Assembly: GCF_021018895.1 (NCBI RefSeq)
Contig: NC_079375.1
Coordinates: forward strand, 23,477,475-23,541,474
Origin: Seriola aureovittata
Taxonomy: Eukaryota; Chordata; Actinopteri; Carangiformes; Carangidae
Direction: 5' to 3'
DNA: 64,000 bases
Below are positions 10,951-22,420 of this stretch, one piece after another. How positions within the stretch are numbered: position 1 is the stretch's first letter; the number at the start of each line of letters is the position of its first letter. The position numbers were made by a program, and so were the translations under genes. Below the pieces are notes generated by a model that had not been told where the DNA came from, did no database searches, and was given only the letters and a program-made list of their open reading frames with translations.

Positions 10951-11375
10951 CTGCAGAGAAAGGAAGCCGAACTTGTCACAACTTCTAATTCTCTTGGAAA
11001 GTGATTATTAGCAAAGATGAGATGTCTCGGTTCAAAGGGGTAAAAAGTGACCGTACAATTGCATCATCAACAAGCCACATATTATATCTAGTAAAGAGGA
11101 AAGAAGGGGACTTTGTGATCTTCGTACTCATCACTGAGGTAAACTTATTGCTCAGTACATCATGTCTAAATATAATGTGCTTCTACTGTGTAAATGGGCA
11201 GTAAAAAATTACAGCATATTTATTGTCCCCTTGGAGGTGCCTTAAGCAGCTTTTACAACCTTGTCCATAACTTTTATTTCATTTTGGTGACATTTGTAGG
11301 ATCCCATGAGAACAATCCTGAGATAATGATAATACTTCTCTTAAATGCCAGCACAAATGTGTCTTTGTTTGTTAC
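10951..11375 (-). other. map4 short intron after the small Lys-rich exon
   Basis: This 425-nt intron has clean donor and acceptor sites. I see no repeat or conserved element in it. Confidence 0.75.
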
Positions 11376-11435
11376 CTGCAGTCTTGGGTTTCTTGGCCTC
11401 TCCCGTCTTGCTCTCAGCCTTGTCGTTCTTGTTAG
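11376..11435 (-). CDS. map4: map4 small Lys-rich exon
   Basis: This 60-nt exon, phase 1 at both ends, encodes (A)NKNDKAESKTGEAKKPKTA. The acceptor is tctgtactacacag and the donor GCAG|gtaaca. The 20 residues are strongly basic and lie between the proline-rich exons and the repeat-1 exon, joining without a frame change on either side. It is too short for homology on its own, but splice sites, phase and composition all fit the basic region before the microtubule-binding repeats. It is symmetric, so optional inclusion would add or remove 20 residues. Confidence 0.82.
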
Positions 11436-11953
11436 CTGTGTAGTACAGACAGCACACAAGCTCAACAACGCTAATATGAAACACCGGTAGCCTTATAGCC
11501 AAATACTTTATCACTTCTGCCACACTGTTGTTTAACTAAGAATCAGCATGCAGGTAGTTCTGGACAAATACCGGCTGTAGAATCTGTGTTGCAGACTGAG
11601 AAACAGTGCTAGCATGCTTTGTTGCCATATGTTCAAATGAGTTGTATTCTATTTAGGAAAAATCTGTGTAATGCCAGATTTTCTTTTTTTAGATCAGATT
11701 TACAGTGTGCAGCATCTGTTTCACTGCTCTGGCTTTGCTTTTGTAAACGTTGCTCATAATTTGACAGAGCATGTTAAAATCAACGAATTTAAAAACAGTG
11801 TATACGTGTTTTTTAAAAATCACAATGCTCCTTTTCCTCTCACCTGGGAACAGACAGACAAAGCAATAACTGTAGTTACACTTCATGGGCAAACAGTGTT
11901 GTTAGCATATAGGCTACGGGTATGTTTACTTGCTGTTTGATGCATGTAATTAG

Positions 11954-11956
<3 letters not shown>

Positions 11957-11989
<33 letters not shown>
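11957..11989. repeat. (CT)n microsatellite
   Basis: About 16 uninterrupted CT units, GA in the map4 sense strand. Confidence 0.9.
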
Positions 11990-11991
<2 letters not shown>

Positions 11992-12621
11992 AGCATTGCA
12001 CTTTTCCCCCAGTCAATCTTTATTTGCTCACTTGCAAACTAAGCTGCTAAAGTAGATTTTAGCATGAAAGCTAATGGTTGCTGTTCAGTCTGTGGCTCTT
12101 GTGTAACATAATGCTGCCTGACCCTGTGTGACTGTCTGCTCTGCCTGTGACAGAACGCTGACATTACTGCTTAATAAAATATAGACGGGCACAGCACAGT
12201 ATTTTGGTAAATGTATGCAAAACTAAAGGGGCACAATTATGAAACGAAAAATAGAAAAGACAAATACTTCCCTTTCGATTTCACAGGACAAGTGATTTAA
12301 AAAAGCGTGTATGTATGTATGTATACTGCAGCAGACAAAAAAAAAATCTAATTTATTTTCAGATGGACTTTAAAGCTCCACTGATCAGTCATTTTTATAT
12401 GAATAATAACTCAAGTTTTTGTGGCATTTTAGCCTCTTTTATTTCCTGGTTTTGGTTTTACAGCACATTAACTGTTTCTGACTGATCTCATCGACCCTGT
12501 TCCCAGCAGCTGTAGTTCGCTGTTTGTAGCAAAAAGCTAAGGACAAGGCTCCAGATGAATGCTATCATCTGTGTCTGCTGGATGTGATAAGAGAATTGTT
12601 TGATAATAACTTGTTAGTTAT

Positions 12622-12740
12622 GGCAACTTTATAATAACACAATAATAATAATATTATAGCTTTATACTTTTCTAAACCCACTTTACACAGTGCGTTACAC
12701 AAAGCAGCAGAATAAAACATGCAGGTAATATAAGGCAACA
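12622..12740 (+). repeat. Interspersed repeat fragment (retroelement-type tail)
   Basis: An ATA/AAT-rich run is followed by ccactttacacagtgcgtta and an A-rich end, similar to fish retroelement 3' ends. The family is uncertain. Confidence 0.45.
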
Positions 12741-14213
12741 GAGTCAAAACAAGCAAATCACAAATACAATTAAAGTGTCTTAGTATTATGGGGCAAATAA
12801 ACCAAAGGCAGCATCACCAGCGAGATCAATAAAACCATAAAAACAAAGAGGTGAGTCATCTGGACAATAAAAAAACAAGAGTAAGTCTAAGCCTAGTATA
12901 TGTCTGGACCGCCTCTGGTCAAAATTCTGATTTTATAACTGTGACGTCGTTTTGACAAAATCACCAAACACACAATTAAAGTCAGAGACTGAGCTGTGAT
13001 TTCAGCTGTTTTTACTGTAACATGATCACTCAGAGAGAGAGAGACTGTCTTTATTTTTCACAGCCTCCGTCTGGGATCCACAATACTGTAGTCTTTATTT
13101 ACTTCAACTCCAGAAAGTCACAGACTTTTATTAGAGGCAGGTCTTTATGTCTGACTCCCTCTGTTTGATATGTAGAGTCGGTAATAGTCGTTAGTACGAA
13201 GCCTCGTTACCGAAGACTTCTCTCTTTCCTGCTCCCTCTGCTCTGTGCGTCTTATATTTAGTTATCCCTCTGCCTCCTTTAGTAATAATGATATATGGAA
13301 TGAAAGTAGTTTATTTGCTGTAATGGATGCGAGGCTCAGTGTATTGGAAGTGCTCCTCCTCCTCCCTGCTGTTCCCGAGCAGCTGGGAAACCAGAGCAGT
13401 CCAGCCAAAAAAAATCATAAAACAATGTGATTATATGTTATGGCTGTGGGATTATCAGGTTGTTATTGTCCAGTTATTGTGCCCACATGTGCCTCAGCTG
13501 TGAATCAGCGTTTCATCATATAATTTTTCAAATAAAAGTTGTAGAAAGGATTTGCTACGTGTTCCCGATCGCTCGGCTGTACAGGAGATTCTTGGGCTTC
13601 CGGTGAGGTGAAGAATGTGTCACTTGCCGTCTGAGCAACATTGAGTCACTTCACTGTTTACGGAGGTGTGACAGGATGTCCATCATGTTGATGAAGTGGT
13701 GTTCGTAATGCTGCCATCATGTGGCGAGTTCATCATGAAATTTGACTGAACAGCCATCGGGTCAACAGTCACAAAAATAACGGAGTTCACTCGTGCTAAA
13801 CTAAAATGAAATATGCACCTTGCGGTAGATAAAATGCTTCACTGTGAACTGGGTGAATGAATCATATTCTCTGAGGGTGCTGAGCTGAATGTACAAAAAG
13901 CAGAATATCTGTTTGACTGTTTGAACAGGGCTCAGACTGAGTCACAGCTCCGTCACTTAGAGAGGTGAGATCCTGTTGCTGATGTGATAAAAATACCAGT
14001 CTGGTGCCTTCGAAACTCAGCACTCCAATCCAATAAAGTATAACATATGGCAGCGATTCAGTCAGTTAGCCTGTTGCCTGGAGCGGCGCCAGGCAACACT
14101 GTGACTCATTGTTCCAGCCGCTGTAGAGAGTTCAGGTCCTGTTGTAGATGTCACGGCGCACTGGCGGCAACTATGATCCGGCCAAAGCAGAGCGGAAATA
14201 TCACCTCTGTCAC

Positions 14214-14250
14214 TGTGTGTGTGTGTGTGTGTGTGTGTTGTATGTGTGTG
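14214..14250. repeat. (GT)n microsatellite next to the exon B donor
   Basis: GT on the plus strand, so CA in the map4 transcript, starting about 10 nt after the donor at 14256-14261. CA-repeat RNA is the known binding target of hnRNP L. Confidence 0.92.
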
Positions 14251-14261
14251 TAAATACGTAC

Positions 14262-14370
14262 CTGCAGTTTTGCTTGCAGCAGTTGCAGAGGAGCCGTTCT
14301 TACTGGCAGCTGGACGTGGTGTGGGCGTGGCCTTTGGAACCGATGGGCGTTTCTCACCATTTTCTGGAGT
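14262..14370 (-). CDS. map4: map4 proline-rich basic region exon B
   Basis: This 109-nt exon enters in phase 0 and leaves in phase 1. It encodes TPENGEKRPSVPKATPTPRP then AASKNGSSATAASKTA. The acceptor is gtctgatttccag and the donor GCAG|gtacgt. The composition (Lys, Pro, Thr, Ala, Ser) continues the basic proline-rich region. In the sense strand a CA repeat starts about 10 nt after the donor (14214-14250 on the plus strand reads GT), the same arrangement as at the Lys/Glu-rich exon. Skipping it alone would shift the frame, but leaving out this exon together with the 15.3 and 16.4 kb exons would keep it. Confidence 0.86.
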
Positions 14371-14559
14371 CTGGAAATCAGACGAGAGTAGAGATAAGCT
14401 GTGGGTGACAGTCTATAAGACTATTTATGTTAATGTCTGTATGTACTGCTACTGCTGTTACTGCTGTTACTGCTGTGTAAAGACTGCGTTATCAAACACC
14501 GTTCATGCGACAGAGACTGGAAACAAAGATGGTGAAGACAGAGGTGTGAAGAGTCGCCT

Positions 14560-14690
14560 GATTTCATCCTGTTAGACCTTTGTGTTAAATTGTCATGATA
14601 AGTGTATTAATTCATGAGTTATGGCCCAAAATGTGTTTTGTGAGGTCACGGTGACCTTGACCTTTGACCTTCAACCACCAAAATGTGCAT
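14560..14690. repeat. Fish interspersed repeat fragment with nuclear-receptor-like half-sites
   Basis: It shares the words gtgacctt, tgacctttgacct and caccaaaat with 20955-21165. From memory this repeat family is common in fish introns. It contains AGGTCAcggTGACCT at 14643-14657, a perfect palindrome of nuclear-receptor half-sites, followed directly by two more TGACCT half-sites. Confidence 0.6.
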
Positions 14691-15143
14691 ATGTGAAGAG
14701 GACAGGGAGAAGGGACAGAGACGGAAATGGGACAGACAGACAGATGTCTTCAAAAAAACAAGAGCGGGAGAAGGAATGATGATTTTAATGTTGTCAGACT
14801 GAAAAAACAAACCGGACCATGAGGAGCTTTTAAAACCAAACAAGGCAAGTGCTTCATGTTTATCTTCATTTATCTTTTGGATCAAAAGTCAGTGGTAACA
14901 CAAGTGTTTCCTCAATAAAAGGTCTGTTCGTCTGCAAATTTAATTATCATACACTACACTCCTACATTTATATATTTATGACATGTTTACATTTTTATAT
15001 ATTATTATAAATGTGGTGTGATATGTTCATAGAGGCAAAACTATTGTTCAATAACAAAATAAACATTAAATTCAGCTTCAGACAAATTAACAAATATTAG
15101 ATTCAGGTCAGTGATTATCTCAGCAGCAGACATGAACTTAATA

Positions 15144-15205
15144 TACACACACATATACAGTATATACATATATACTGTATATATTATACTATACTATGTT
15201 ATGTT
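15144..15205. repeat. AT-rich palindromic microsatellite
   Basis: The core tatacagtatatacatatatactgtata is nearly self-complementary and could fold as a hairpin in the transcript, about 30-90 nt after the exon A donor. Confidence 0.7.
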
Positions 15206-15237
15206 ATGGTATATTATATCTTATGGATTATACTGAC

Positions 15238-15426
15238 CTTGGTGGAGCCAGCAGGTGTTGGTGGTCGCTTGGCAGCGGTGGGTGTGGTCTCCTTGGGTAG
15301 AGGGCTTTTTTTATTGGTCGAGGCTGTAGAGGGGGAGGGCTGTTTGGCCGAGGTGGCCTCACCATTGGTGGAGAGAGATGACGGACGTGGTTTGGTGGAG
15401 GTTGGTTTGTCTGGACCAAGGTCAGC
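15238..15426 (-). CDS. map4: map4 proline-rich basic region exon A
   Basis: This 189-nt exon, phase 0 at both ends (63 codons), encodes ADLGPDKPTSTKPRPSSLS, continuing into TNGEATSAKQPSPS, KKSPLPKETTPTAAKRPPTP and AGSTK. It is basic and rich in Pro, Thr and Ser, as expected for the proline-rich domain just before the microtubule-binding repeats, which adds affinity and is phosphorylated at TP/SP sites. The donor AAG|gtcagt is good. The acceptor (ttttaacgccataatcaccag) has a poor pyrimidine tract, which is a mark of exons included only in some transcripts. It can be skipped in frame. The phase fits its neighbours exactly. Confidence 0.85.
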
Positions 15427-16193
15427 CTGGTGATTATGGCGTTAAAAGATAATAACAGTAAAAGAAAGTGAAGAGAAAGAAAAAGCAGAGATGAAATCAT
15501 TGAATTGAATCAACAATTTAAAGATCTCATGAGCTGGTAATTATTAATTGATAAGCCTAAGATGTAATTAATATGAGCAGCAGTTTAAAAGTATAGGTGA
15601 TGGGGAAATCTGGCCTCAGATATTGGGACACATTCACACAGAAAACACACAACACAACTTGTGAGACTGATGTCCTGCGATGTTAGAAATACTCACAGGA
15701 CAGTTTTAAGGTGATTGGTGACTAGAAGCATTAATTCCAATCTACCGATCACGTATTTTTCATGGCTGATCAATCGCGGCATCCCTATCAGGAGTTAGTC
15801 CCCATGTATGGATGAAAAAAAAACCATACACATATTTATGGTGTTGAGATCTACGACTTTCTACAGTTTAGTGCAGATAATAACTGGATCTGACAGACGT
15901 GTAGGATTGCTTGGCCTCGGCTGAAGTGCGCACCGATGTATTTGTACCTTTGACCTCTGTCTCCTGACTGTCGTAGGCTCACGGCTCTCCTGTGAAGCGT
16001 TCACACCGCAACAGGAGGAGGTTGAATAAAAGTGGACGGTGCGACACAGCCTCTGAGTTACACACCGGCAGAGTTCAGCACTGTGACCTTTGGGTGACGG
16101 GACTGTTTCTGTAACCACCGGACACCCTGCCGCCGCCGGAGTGTGTAATGTGGTAATGCAGCAAATGTGTTTGGACAGCAGTGCGTTTGAGTA

Positions 16194-16238
<45 letters not shown>

Positions 16239-16244
16239 ACCCAC
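15427..16244 (-). other. map4 intron between the Lys/Glu-rich exon and exon A
   Basis: This 818-nt intron has a CA repeat (sense) at its start (16198-16236 on the plus strand). No other element was recognised. Confidence 0.75.
16198..16236. repeat. (GT)n microsatellite next to the Lys/Glu-rich exon donor
   Basis: About 19 GT units on the plus strand, CA in the transcript, starting 9 nt after the donor gtgggt (16239-16244). Confidence 0.95.
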
Positions 16245-16600
16245 CTTGCTCTTGCTGTCAGGGCTTGGCAGGGTCTTGCTGCCGTTGCCGTTGCCTTTCC
16301 CTCCCTTCTCCTCTTTCTTCTCAGCCAGTTTCTTCTCCTCCTCCTTCTTCTCGTCTTTGTCGGTCTTCTCCGGCTTGTCCACCTTCTCCGCCTTCTCGTT
16401 GGCCTTGTTGTTTTTCTCCGCATTCATCTTCTCCATCTTGTCCTCGTCTTTGAGGATCTTCTCGGACTTGTGGTTCTTGTCCGACCCGTTGTCTTTCTTC
16501 TGCTGCTCCTCTTTCTCTTTCTTGTCAAAGGTGTCGATCTTCTCCGTCTTACCGGACAGGGTCTCTGTCTTCTCCTGCTTCTCCTTGTTGTCAGATTTCA
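16245..16600 (-). CDS. map4: map4 Lys/Glu-rich exon
   Basis: This 356-nt exon enters in phase 1 and leaves in phase 0. The acceptor is gtttatttctctcacag and the donor AGCAAG|gtgggt. It encodes about 119 residues made almost entirely of Lys, Glu, Asp, Asn and Gln (KEKQEK, KTEKIDTFDKKEKEEQQKK, EKVDKPEKTDKDEKK, EEEKKLAEKKEEKGGKG), ending GSKTLPSPDSKSK. The sequence should form a highly charged, extended or single-helix stretch leading into the basic microtubule-affinity region. Both the 40 kb exon and the alternative first exon end in the phase this exon needs, so it is the first exon common to both isoforms. A CA repeat in the sense strand begins within about 10 nt after its donor. Skipping this exon alone would break the frame. 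Confidence 0.88.
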
Positions 16601-18280
16601 CTGTGAGAGAAATAAACGTCTTTGTCACTTTCAGCCTATTTTACCGAAACAATTACGACTAAACGTGGATACAGGAGATCGGAAGGAACTTGATTCTCAT
16701 GTCTCCAAAGGTGAAACTGTTCACATGTAACTAAAACGGGGTCAGTGGTGAATGCAAAACAGTTTAAACATAAACTTTATTTCTGTGTCTTATATTTATA
16801 AGTTGTATTGTTAAAGAGTTTTTGTCATTCTTCCACAATTTCTCATCCATTACAAACTGTCTGAGACGGGATCTGTCAGGGTTGCAACAGAAAATGATTT
16901 CATTCTGTACTTTTCTACACTTGTCATGAGTGAGCTGGCCTGGATGTTTCCAGCCGGGAGAGTGAACGCAGCTTCTCTCGGGAGTCGACACACGTTGACG
17001 CAGGGAAAATAGGACAGTGTCATATCCTGACGTAGCGACATGTGTCACAGCGTACGTGCAGGTGAGGATTAGAAATATGATTATAAAAATAACTATTTAA
17101 TTAAAAACATTTATGTAGATTGTTTGAATCAGAATTTTAAAAAGCTGTGAAATGTCCTTCGATGTCAGGGCTCAGTGTTCTTCATCCGAGCGCCAGGATT
17201 ATGAAAACACCATCAGAGACATCCACCCTCCTCAGAGGAAACACTAGGTCAGACGGGGTTGCAGCACCAGTGTTGCTAACAGCTGATTCATGGCATGAGC
17301 AAGAAAGGAAAAAAAAGGAGGAATAAAGTGAAAGCAGGAGGAAGGTGAGCGGAGCAGACGGAGGCAGAGACGGAGGGGGCTCGGGATGTAGAGACGGGGC
17401 GGCGGAGCCGAGGGGCGGAGGGCAGAAAGAGACGGGGGTTCTTTGTTGCCATCGAGACATCTCTTACATAACAATGACACTGGACAGGCCTGGATATGTC
17501 CTCTCCTCTCCCTTTGTCCTGAGAGGGTGAAACATTCCTGTCTCCTCTGAAACAACAGACCAGGTCCCTCTAGATCTGTCACTGCCGTCACAAAACATAC
17601 GTTTCCTCATGTTACTTTAAGCTTTGGCTGCAAACTGGATCAGCCTGAGGCCCGAATCTGACTGATCGGGATCGAGCCGGACTAAAGCGGCCATTACAGG
17701 AACTGCAGTTTTCCACGTTGGCTTCATTTGTCAGCCTCGGAGGTTACCGCTTGGTCCTGACCACCAGAGGCGATGAAACGCCCAGGCAATAAAAAGACAC
17801 GCCACTGATTTCACCTCTATATCGTTGTGGGATTTTTACACAACGGATGAATCGAAATCGATGCAACAGATTCAGAGATATCACCTTTTCTATTCCATGC
17901 ATTCGTCTTCCTTGTCAAAACCTGGCGGCTAAATTACCCATAATGCAACTCGACAGCTGACAGATTGGTGGGAGCACAACCTGACCCTCTGTTCTCTGCA
18001 TTAAGTGAAGGGAGCCAAAACTGAATGAGCTCAGAGGATGTTTAGCCTCGTAGAAAAAACTGAACTTATACTTTCATTATTTTGAAAAAAAAAAAAAAAA
18101 GGATGGCACCTTTTGACCCCGACACTAATCGATGTTTATTGCACATGCTAGTTTGCGTCGCTGTATCGCTCCACCCTGCGAGACCAGCAACATGACTCAT
18201 CCAGACTGAGACTGCTGGCTGAGAACACAGAGGATCCATCTCATACCACGCTACAATACACAGCTGCTGGCAACCAGCTG

Positions 18281-18465
18281 CGTGTGTCTGTGTGTGTGTG
18301 CATGTGTGTGTGTGTGTGTGTGCATGTGTGTGTGCATGTGTGTGTGCATGTGTGTGTGTGTGCATGTGTGTCTGTGTGCGTGTGCATGTGTGTGTGCATG
18401 TGTGTGTGTGTGTGAGTGTGTGTGTGTGCATGTGTGTGTGCATGTGTGTGTGTGTGTGTGTGTTT
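18281..18465. repeat. (GT)n array with GCAT interruptions
   Basis: About 185 bp of GT with regular GCATGT interruptions, effectively a short higher-order repeat of (GT)n-GCAT. Confidence 0.93.
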
Positions 18466-18576
18466 GACAGAGAAAGAGAGAGAGAGAGTTGACTGCCACG
18501 TAAATCAGAGCATGACTAACATACACAGACATGGAGCTGGTGCAAGGATATTTTGCTATAGGTGGTTTTTTCTCTT

Positions 18577-18589
<13 letters not shown>

Positions 18590-18622
<33 letters not shown>

Positions 18623-18652
18623 TTTCCTTTTCTGTCTCACACACACACACAT
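18590..18652. repeat. (CT)n-(CA)n and second (CA)n microsatellites
   Basis: A CT run leads directly into a CA run to 18620, then a second short CA run at 18638-18651. Confidence 0.9.
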
Positions 18653-18742
18653 GAACCACGTGTATTGACCACTATAGCTCCTACACTGAGAGACAGGACA
18701 ATCAATAGACTGACAGACAAACACAGTGCTAATCCACATGAC

Positions 18743-18847
<105 letters not shown>

Positions 18848-19838
18848 ATTTTGTGCTCAGTGACATTCTTACAGTGAGAAACAAACTATGTTTAACATTA
18901 GTTAAAACCCTGTTTCTGTAATAATGAGGGGTTTTATTGATGCACATAAAGCTTTGTTTACTATTTCCTGCTGTTAGTTTAGTGCCGACACTTTCTTTAA
19001 ACTTAGAATACTTTCATTCAATCAAAACCCCATGTTTGATATATTTTATGGTCTGCACATGTATTTACATTTAGTAATTAAATCTATATCGCAGTTTTAA
19101 TTGTGATCAAATTGTGTTGGATTCAAATTGGCCTTGAGATTCACAGGAAATGACGCAGTGTGTAATCCACTGTACTGCTCTGGGGAAAAGTTGGTATTAG
19201 TAAAATATTTCAGAGTACAGTGTGTGTGTAATTACTCGCGCTGCCAGAAGGGGGAGATAAAAGTTCTGCACTGCAAGTTTAAACTGAGTTGAGATTAAAT
19301 TAACTCTGCTGTGCTTAACGAAATCTTCAGCTGACCTTCGTAGACGGGGTGCAGCGTGAAATCACATCTTTACAGTTAATATTATTGACTGACTACTTAA
19401 TTAAAACAAACAGCGTTTTTTTGGCTGCACTGTAAACTGTATATATGTATTTAAATTCTGCCGAATGAAGCAGGGCTTACATGTCAAGGATTGTAACTCG
19501 AGGAAATCAGCGAATGTGAAACTTCTCAAGAAGCCGTGTTGCGCTGGCTAGCTCTAGCTTAGCGGTGATATGTTCATACGGTATCTCTTGGTGCCATGTG
19601 ATTCACACAGGAAATGTTCTGCTTGAGTTAAAGCCAGGGAGTGACTGATACCGGAGCGTGTTACAGTTGTCCTGGCGAGCATGTACAGCTTTATGCAAAT
19701 CAGCAGGAGAAAGAAAAACGGTGGCTGAGCCCATCTGTTTAGTGAAGTGTTTGTGTATTATCAGTGTCTGAGGTTCCTGTTAGCTCAAACTTCAAGACTC
19801 CCATTGGCCTACCTCTCTTGTTATAGCCGTGTACTTCT

Positions 19839-19880
19839 TTGTGTGTGTGTGTATGTGTGTGTGTGTGTACGTGTGTGTGT
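19839..19880. repeat. Imperfect (GT)n microsatellite
   Basis: GT units broken by TATG and TACG. Confidence 0.85.
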
Positions 19881-20954
19881 TGTTGTGCAGCTGTGATCTA
19901 TTTGAGTGCTAAATGGAAAAAACACCTTAAGTTGCAGACACACTGTCTACTGTCAGTGTGCGTCTGTGGAGGCGTGCGCCTTTAAAATCTGTAAGATTCA
20001 CGTCACTTGAAGCTCTTCACCTACACACACACATATCCGCGCGCGCTCACACATACGATGCTAGAAATAGCTGCTCTATATTTGAATGAGTACAGTCAGA
20101 GTCAATATCTAATCAATGTCCCAGCTTTTCTCTGTCGACTGCGGTCTGAAAAACAGAGCAGGGTGGATGGATAAATCATTACACAGAGGGAGAAACACAA
20201 CGTATTTACTGAATTGAGATGGATAGGAGACATTACAGGGAGGTGGGGGAATTGAATTAATATATTTATGGATGGTTCCTCTTTCATTAACTTTGTTATA
20301 AGGAGACATATAATAAGTCTACAATGCAAATCAGCATTCATTCAATAAACTGCTAAGCCCTGGGCCGGTCCTCCCATAATCCTCTGCCAACTCCCTTCAT
20401 GCATTTTTCCCTCTTTCTTTTTCTGTCACATCACTCTCAGCCTCAATTGCCGAAAAATCTCAGCTGAATTCCTCCCAGGATAAATCAAACTGTGTCATTT
20501 CAAAGAATGTGAATATAAAATATGAAGACGTGATAATATCTAGGTGACATTCATAAAAATGAAAGGAAACGCAGTGATGATCTGGCAAAACCTGTTCTCC
20601 CCATTTAGATTCACCTTATTAAACCTCCTGTTAGAGGAGGTAAGGACGTCCGTGTCATTTTATCATCTGAACTTTTCCAAAACTCACTGATCTCTCGCCC
20701 CTTATGCCTCAAAGCTCACTCAGTCCAATGATCAATACAAACCACAAAATGCACTGTTTACTGCTGCTAAGTGTTAATACTGATAATGGGTTGGATTTTT
20801 GTGGTTTCACTTTTTCTATGTAAACTAGAACGACCTCCTCGCGGTTGTCTGCCACCGCCACTCAGACTAGTTTCAGGTCACATCCCTGTTTATCCGGAGT
20901 CATATAAAAATATTAAGCATCGCTGTGAAATTTTGTCCTAATTGCTGTGTGAAG

Positions 20955-21165
20955 TCTCGAGTCCCGGTGGACATTTGTGCCGAAGTCGAAGGGATTCCCT
21001 TGAGGAGTTCCTGGAGATATCGCGTTCACAAGTCACCGTGACCTTTGACCTTTCACCACCAAAATCAAATCAGATCATCGTTGAATCCAAGTGAATGTTT
21101 GTCTGAGTGAATGTGAATATGTCCTCCAGCTCTGGCTGTCGCCGGCGCGGAGGAAATAACAAATG
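20955..21165. repeat. Fish interspersed repeat fragment
   Basis: It contains gagatatcgcgttcacaa, gtgacctttgacctttcacc, caccaaaatcaaatcagatc and gctgtcgccggcgcggagg, words that from memory recur together in a common fish intronic repeat. It includes TGACCT-T-TGACCT at 21039-21051, a direct repeat of half-sites spaced by one base. Confidence 0.65.
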
Positions 21166-22077
21166 CAAAGGATATGATGTTTGTGCTGCCGCTCTTCCAC
21201 ACCTCTACGGCAGTGTGCGACATTATCTTACAAATGGAGCCCGCTAATGTCAACAAACAGTCATCTGCAGGAGAATTAATACAGGTGGATGCTCATGTGT
21301 AATGGCACTGCTCTGCGGTGTCAAAACGGAGGCTGCACATTTATCTATTTATGTATCTATTGATACGTGTCCTGCTGCCTTCAGACGGCTGCAGGAATCT
21401 AATGAACCGAAGGAGAAGCTTTTCATGCAGTGTGAAGCAGCTGTGGACAGCGGATACTGTCACAATCAATCATTAATTTGTAAATGAATGTAGAGTGCTT
21501 CATCGCTGTCCCCTGCTTCATCCAAATTAAACGTTCATTTAGATGCATCTATTGGCTGTGTTTAATTAAAAATTATCTTGTTGATGAAATCACCGAAATA
21601 CCAGCAGAGTGACGTCGCTTCAGAAACACGTGCCTCTGAGACATTTATTCTCAGCACAGCAACACCGTCGCCTCAGCTTCGCAGTGCTTCATCTGAATAA
21701 ACCTCTCACCTGTTTGCTCCCCTCCTCCCCACCTGTGCACAGTGCACATTGCGCTTGGCACCAGAATACACAGACGGGCAAAGTGAATTTCAAGGTCAGG
21801 AAACGGTCAGAGTGAAGGTTGTGCTGGTCGTTATACTCGGTAACTCGTGGCTTCTGTGTCTTCTCCTCTTTCTCTCTCACCACAATAACCTGTAACAACC
21901 AGCAAGCCAAATAATTCACAACCATTTTTGGGAGGTTCAGCCACTAAACACACCCAACAAGTTGCAATGTGGCAACCCACTTTTGATATTCTAAAACCTC
22001 TTTTCAGACTCAGCTAATGTGGGAAAAGAGGGCAGAGTCAACAACTGTACCAGTTTACAACCACACTACTCTTATGA

Positions 22078-22420
22078 AGGATTTATAAATACTTTATAAT
22101 TAGGTTATTAATTCAGTTGTTTACACTTTATTAATCATAAATAACCAATTATAAACAAGTTATAACACAGTTTTCATACACTGATGCAGGCTCACTAATT
22201 GGCAAGATCAAGTTAATGCTCACTACTCATTAATCTTACTAACGAGTTACTACCATCTATAATGTGTAATGATGTGTTTCCTTTTACCAGTTATACATGG
22301 TAGAAACTCATTAGTGAACCTGCATGTAAGAAAACTGTGTTATAACTTGATTATAATTGTTTATTTATGATCTATAAAGTGTTAATAACCTAATTATAAA
22401 CCCTTATATAAATATTATAT
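22078..22420. mobile_element. Foldback (long inverted repeat) MITE
   Basis: Two arms of about 140 bp (22078-22245 and 22290-22420) are imperfect reverse complements: tataattaggttatta, aagttataacacagttttc, tgcaggctcactaat and gagttactaccat on the left all have their complements in order on the right. The loop is about 40 bp. It is AT-rich, has no ORF, and no clear target-site duplication was found. I infer a non-autonomous DNA transposon. Confidence 0.82.

Larger units (their letters stand above)
11436..14261 (-). other. map4 intron between exon B and the small Lys-rich exon
   Basis: It holds a CT microsatellite (11957-11989), a retroelement tail (12622-12740) and a GT repeat at its sense-strand start (14214-14250). 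The rest (12750-14210) shows nothing recognisable. Confidence 0.65.
14371..15237 (-). other. map4 intron between exon A and exon B
   Basis: It holds a repeat fragment with clustered nuclear-receptor half-sites (14560-14690) and an AT-rich palindromic stretch (15144-15205) near the exon A donor. Confidence 0.7.
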
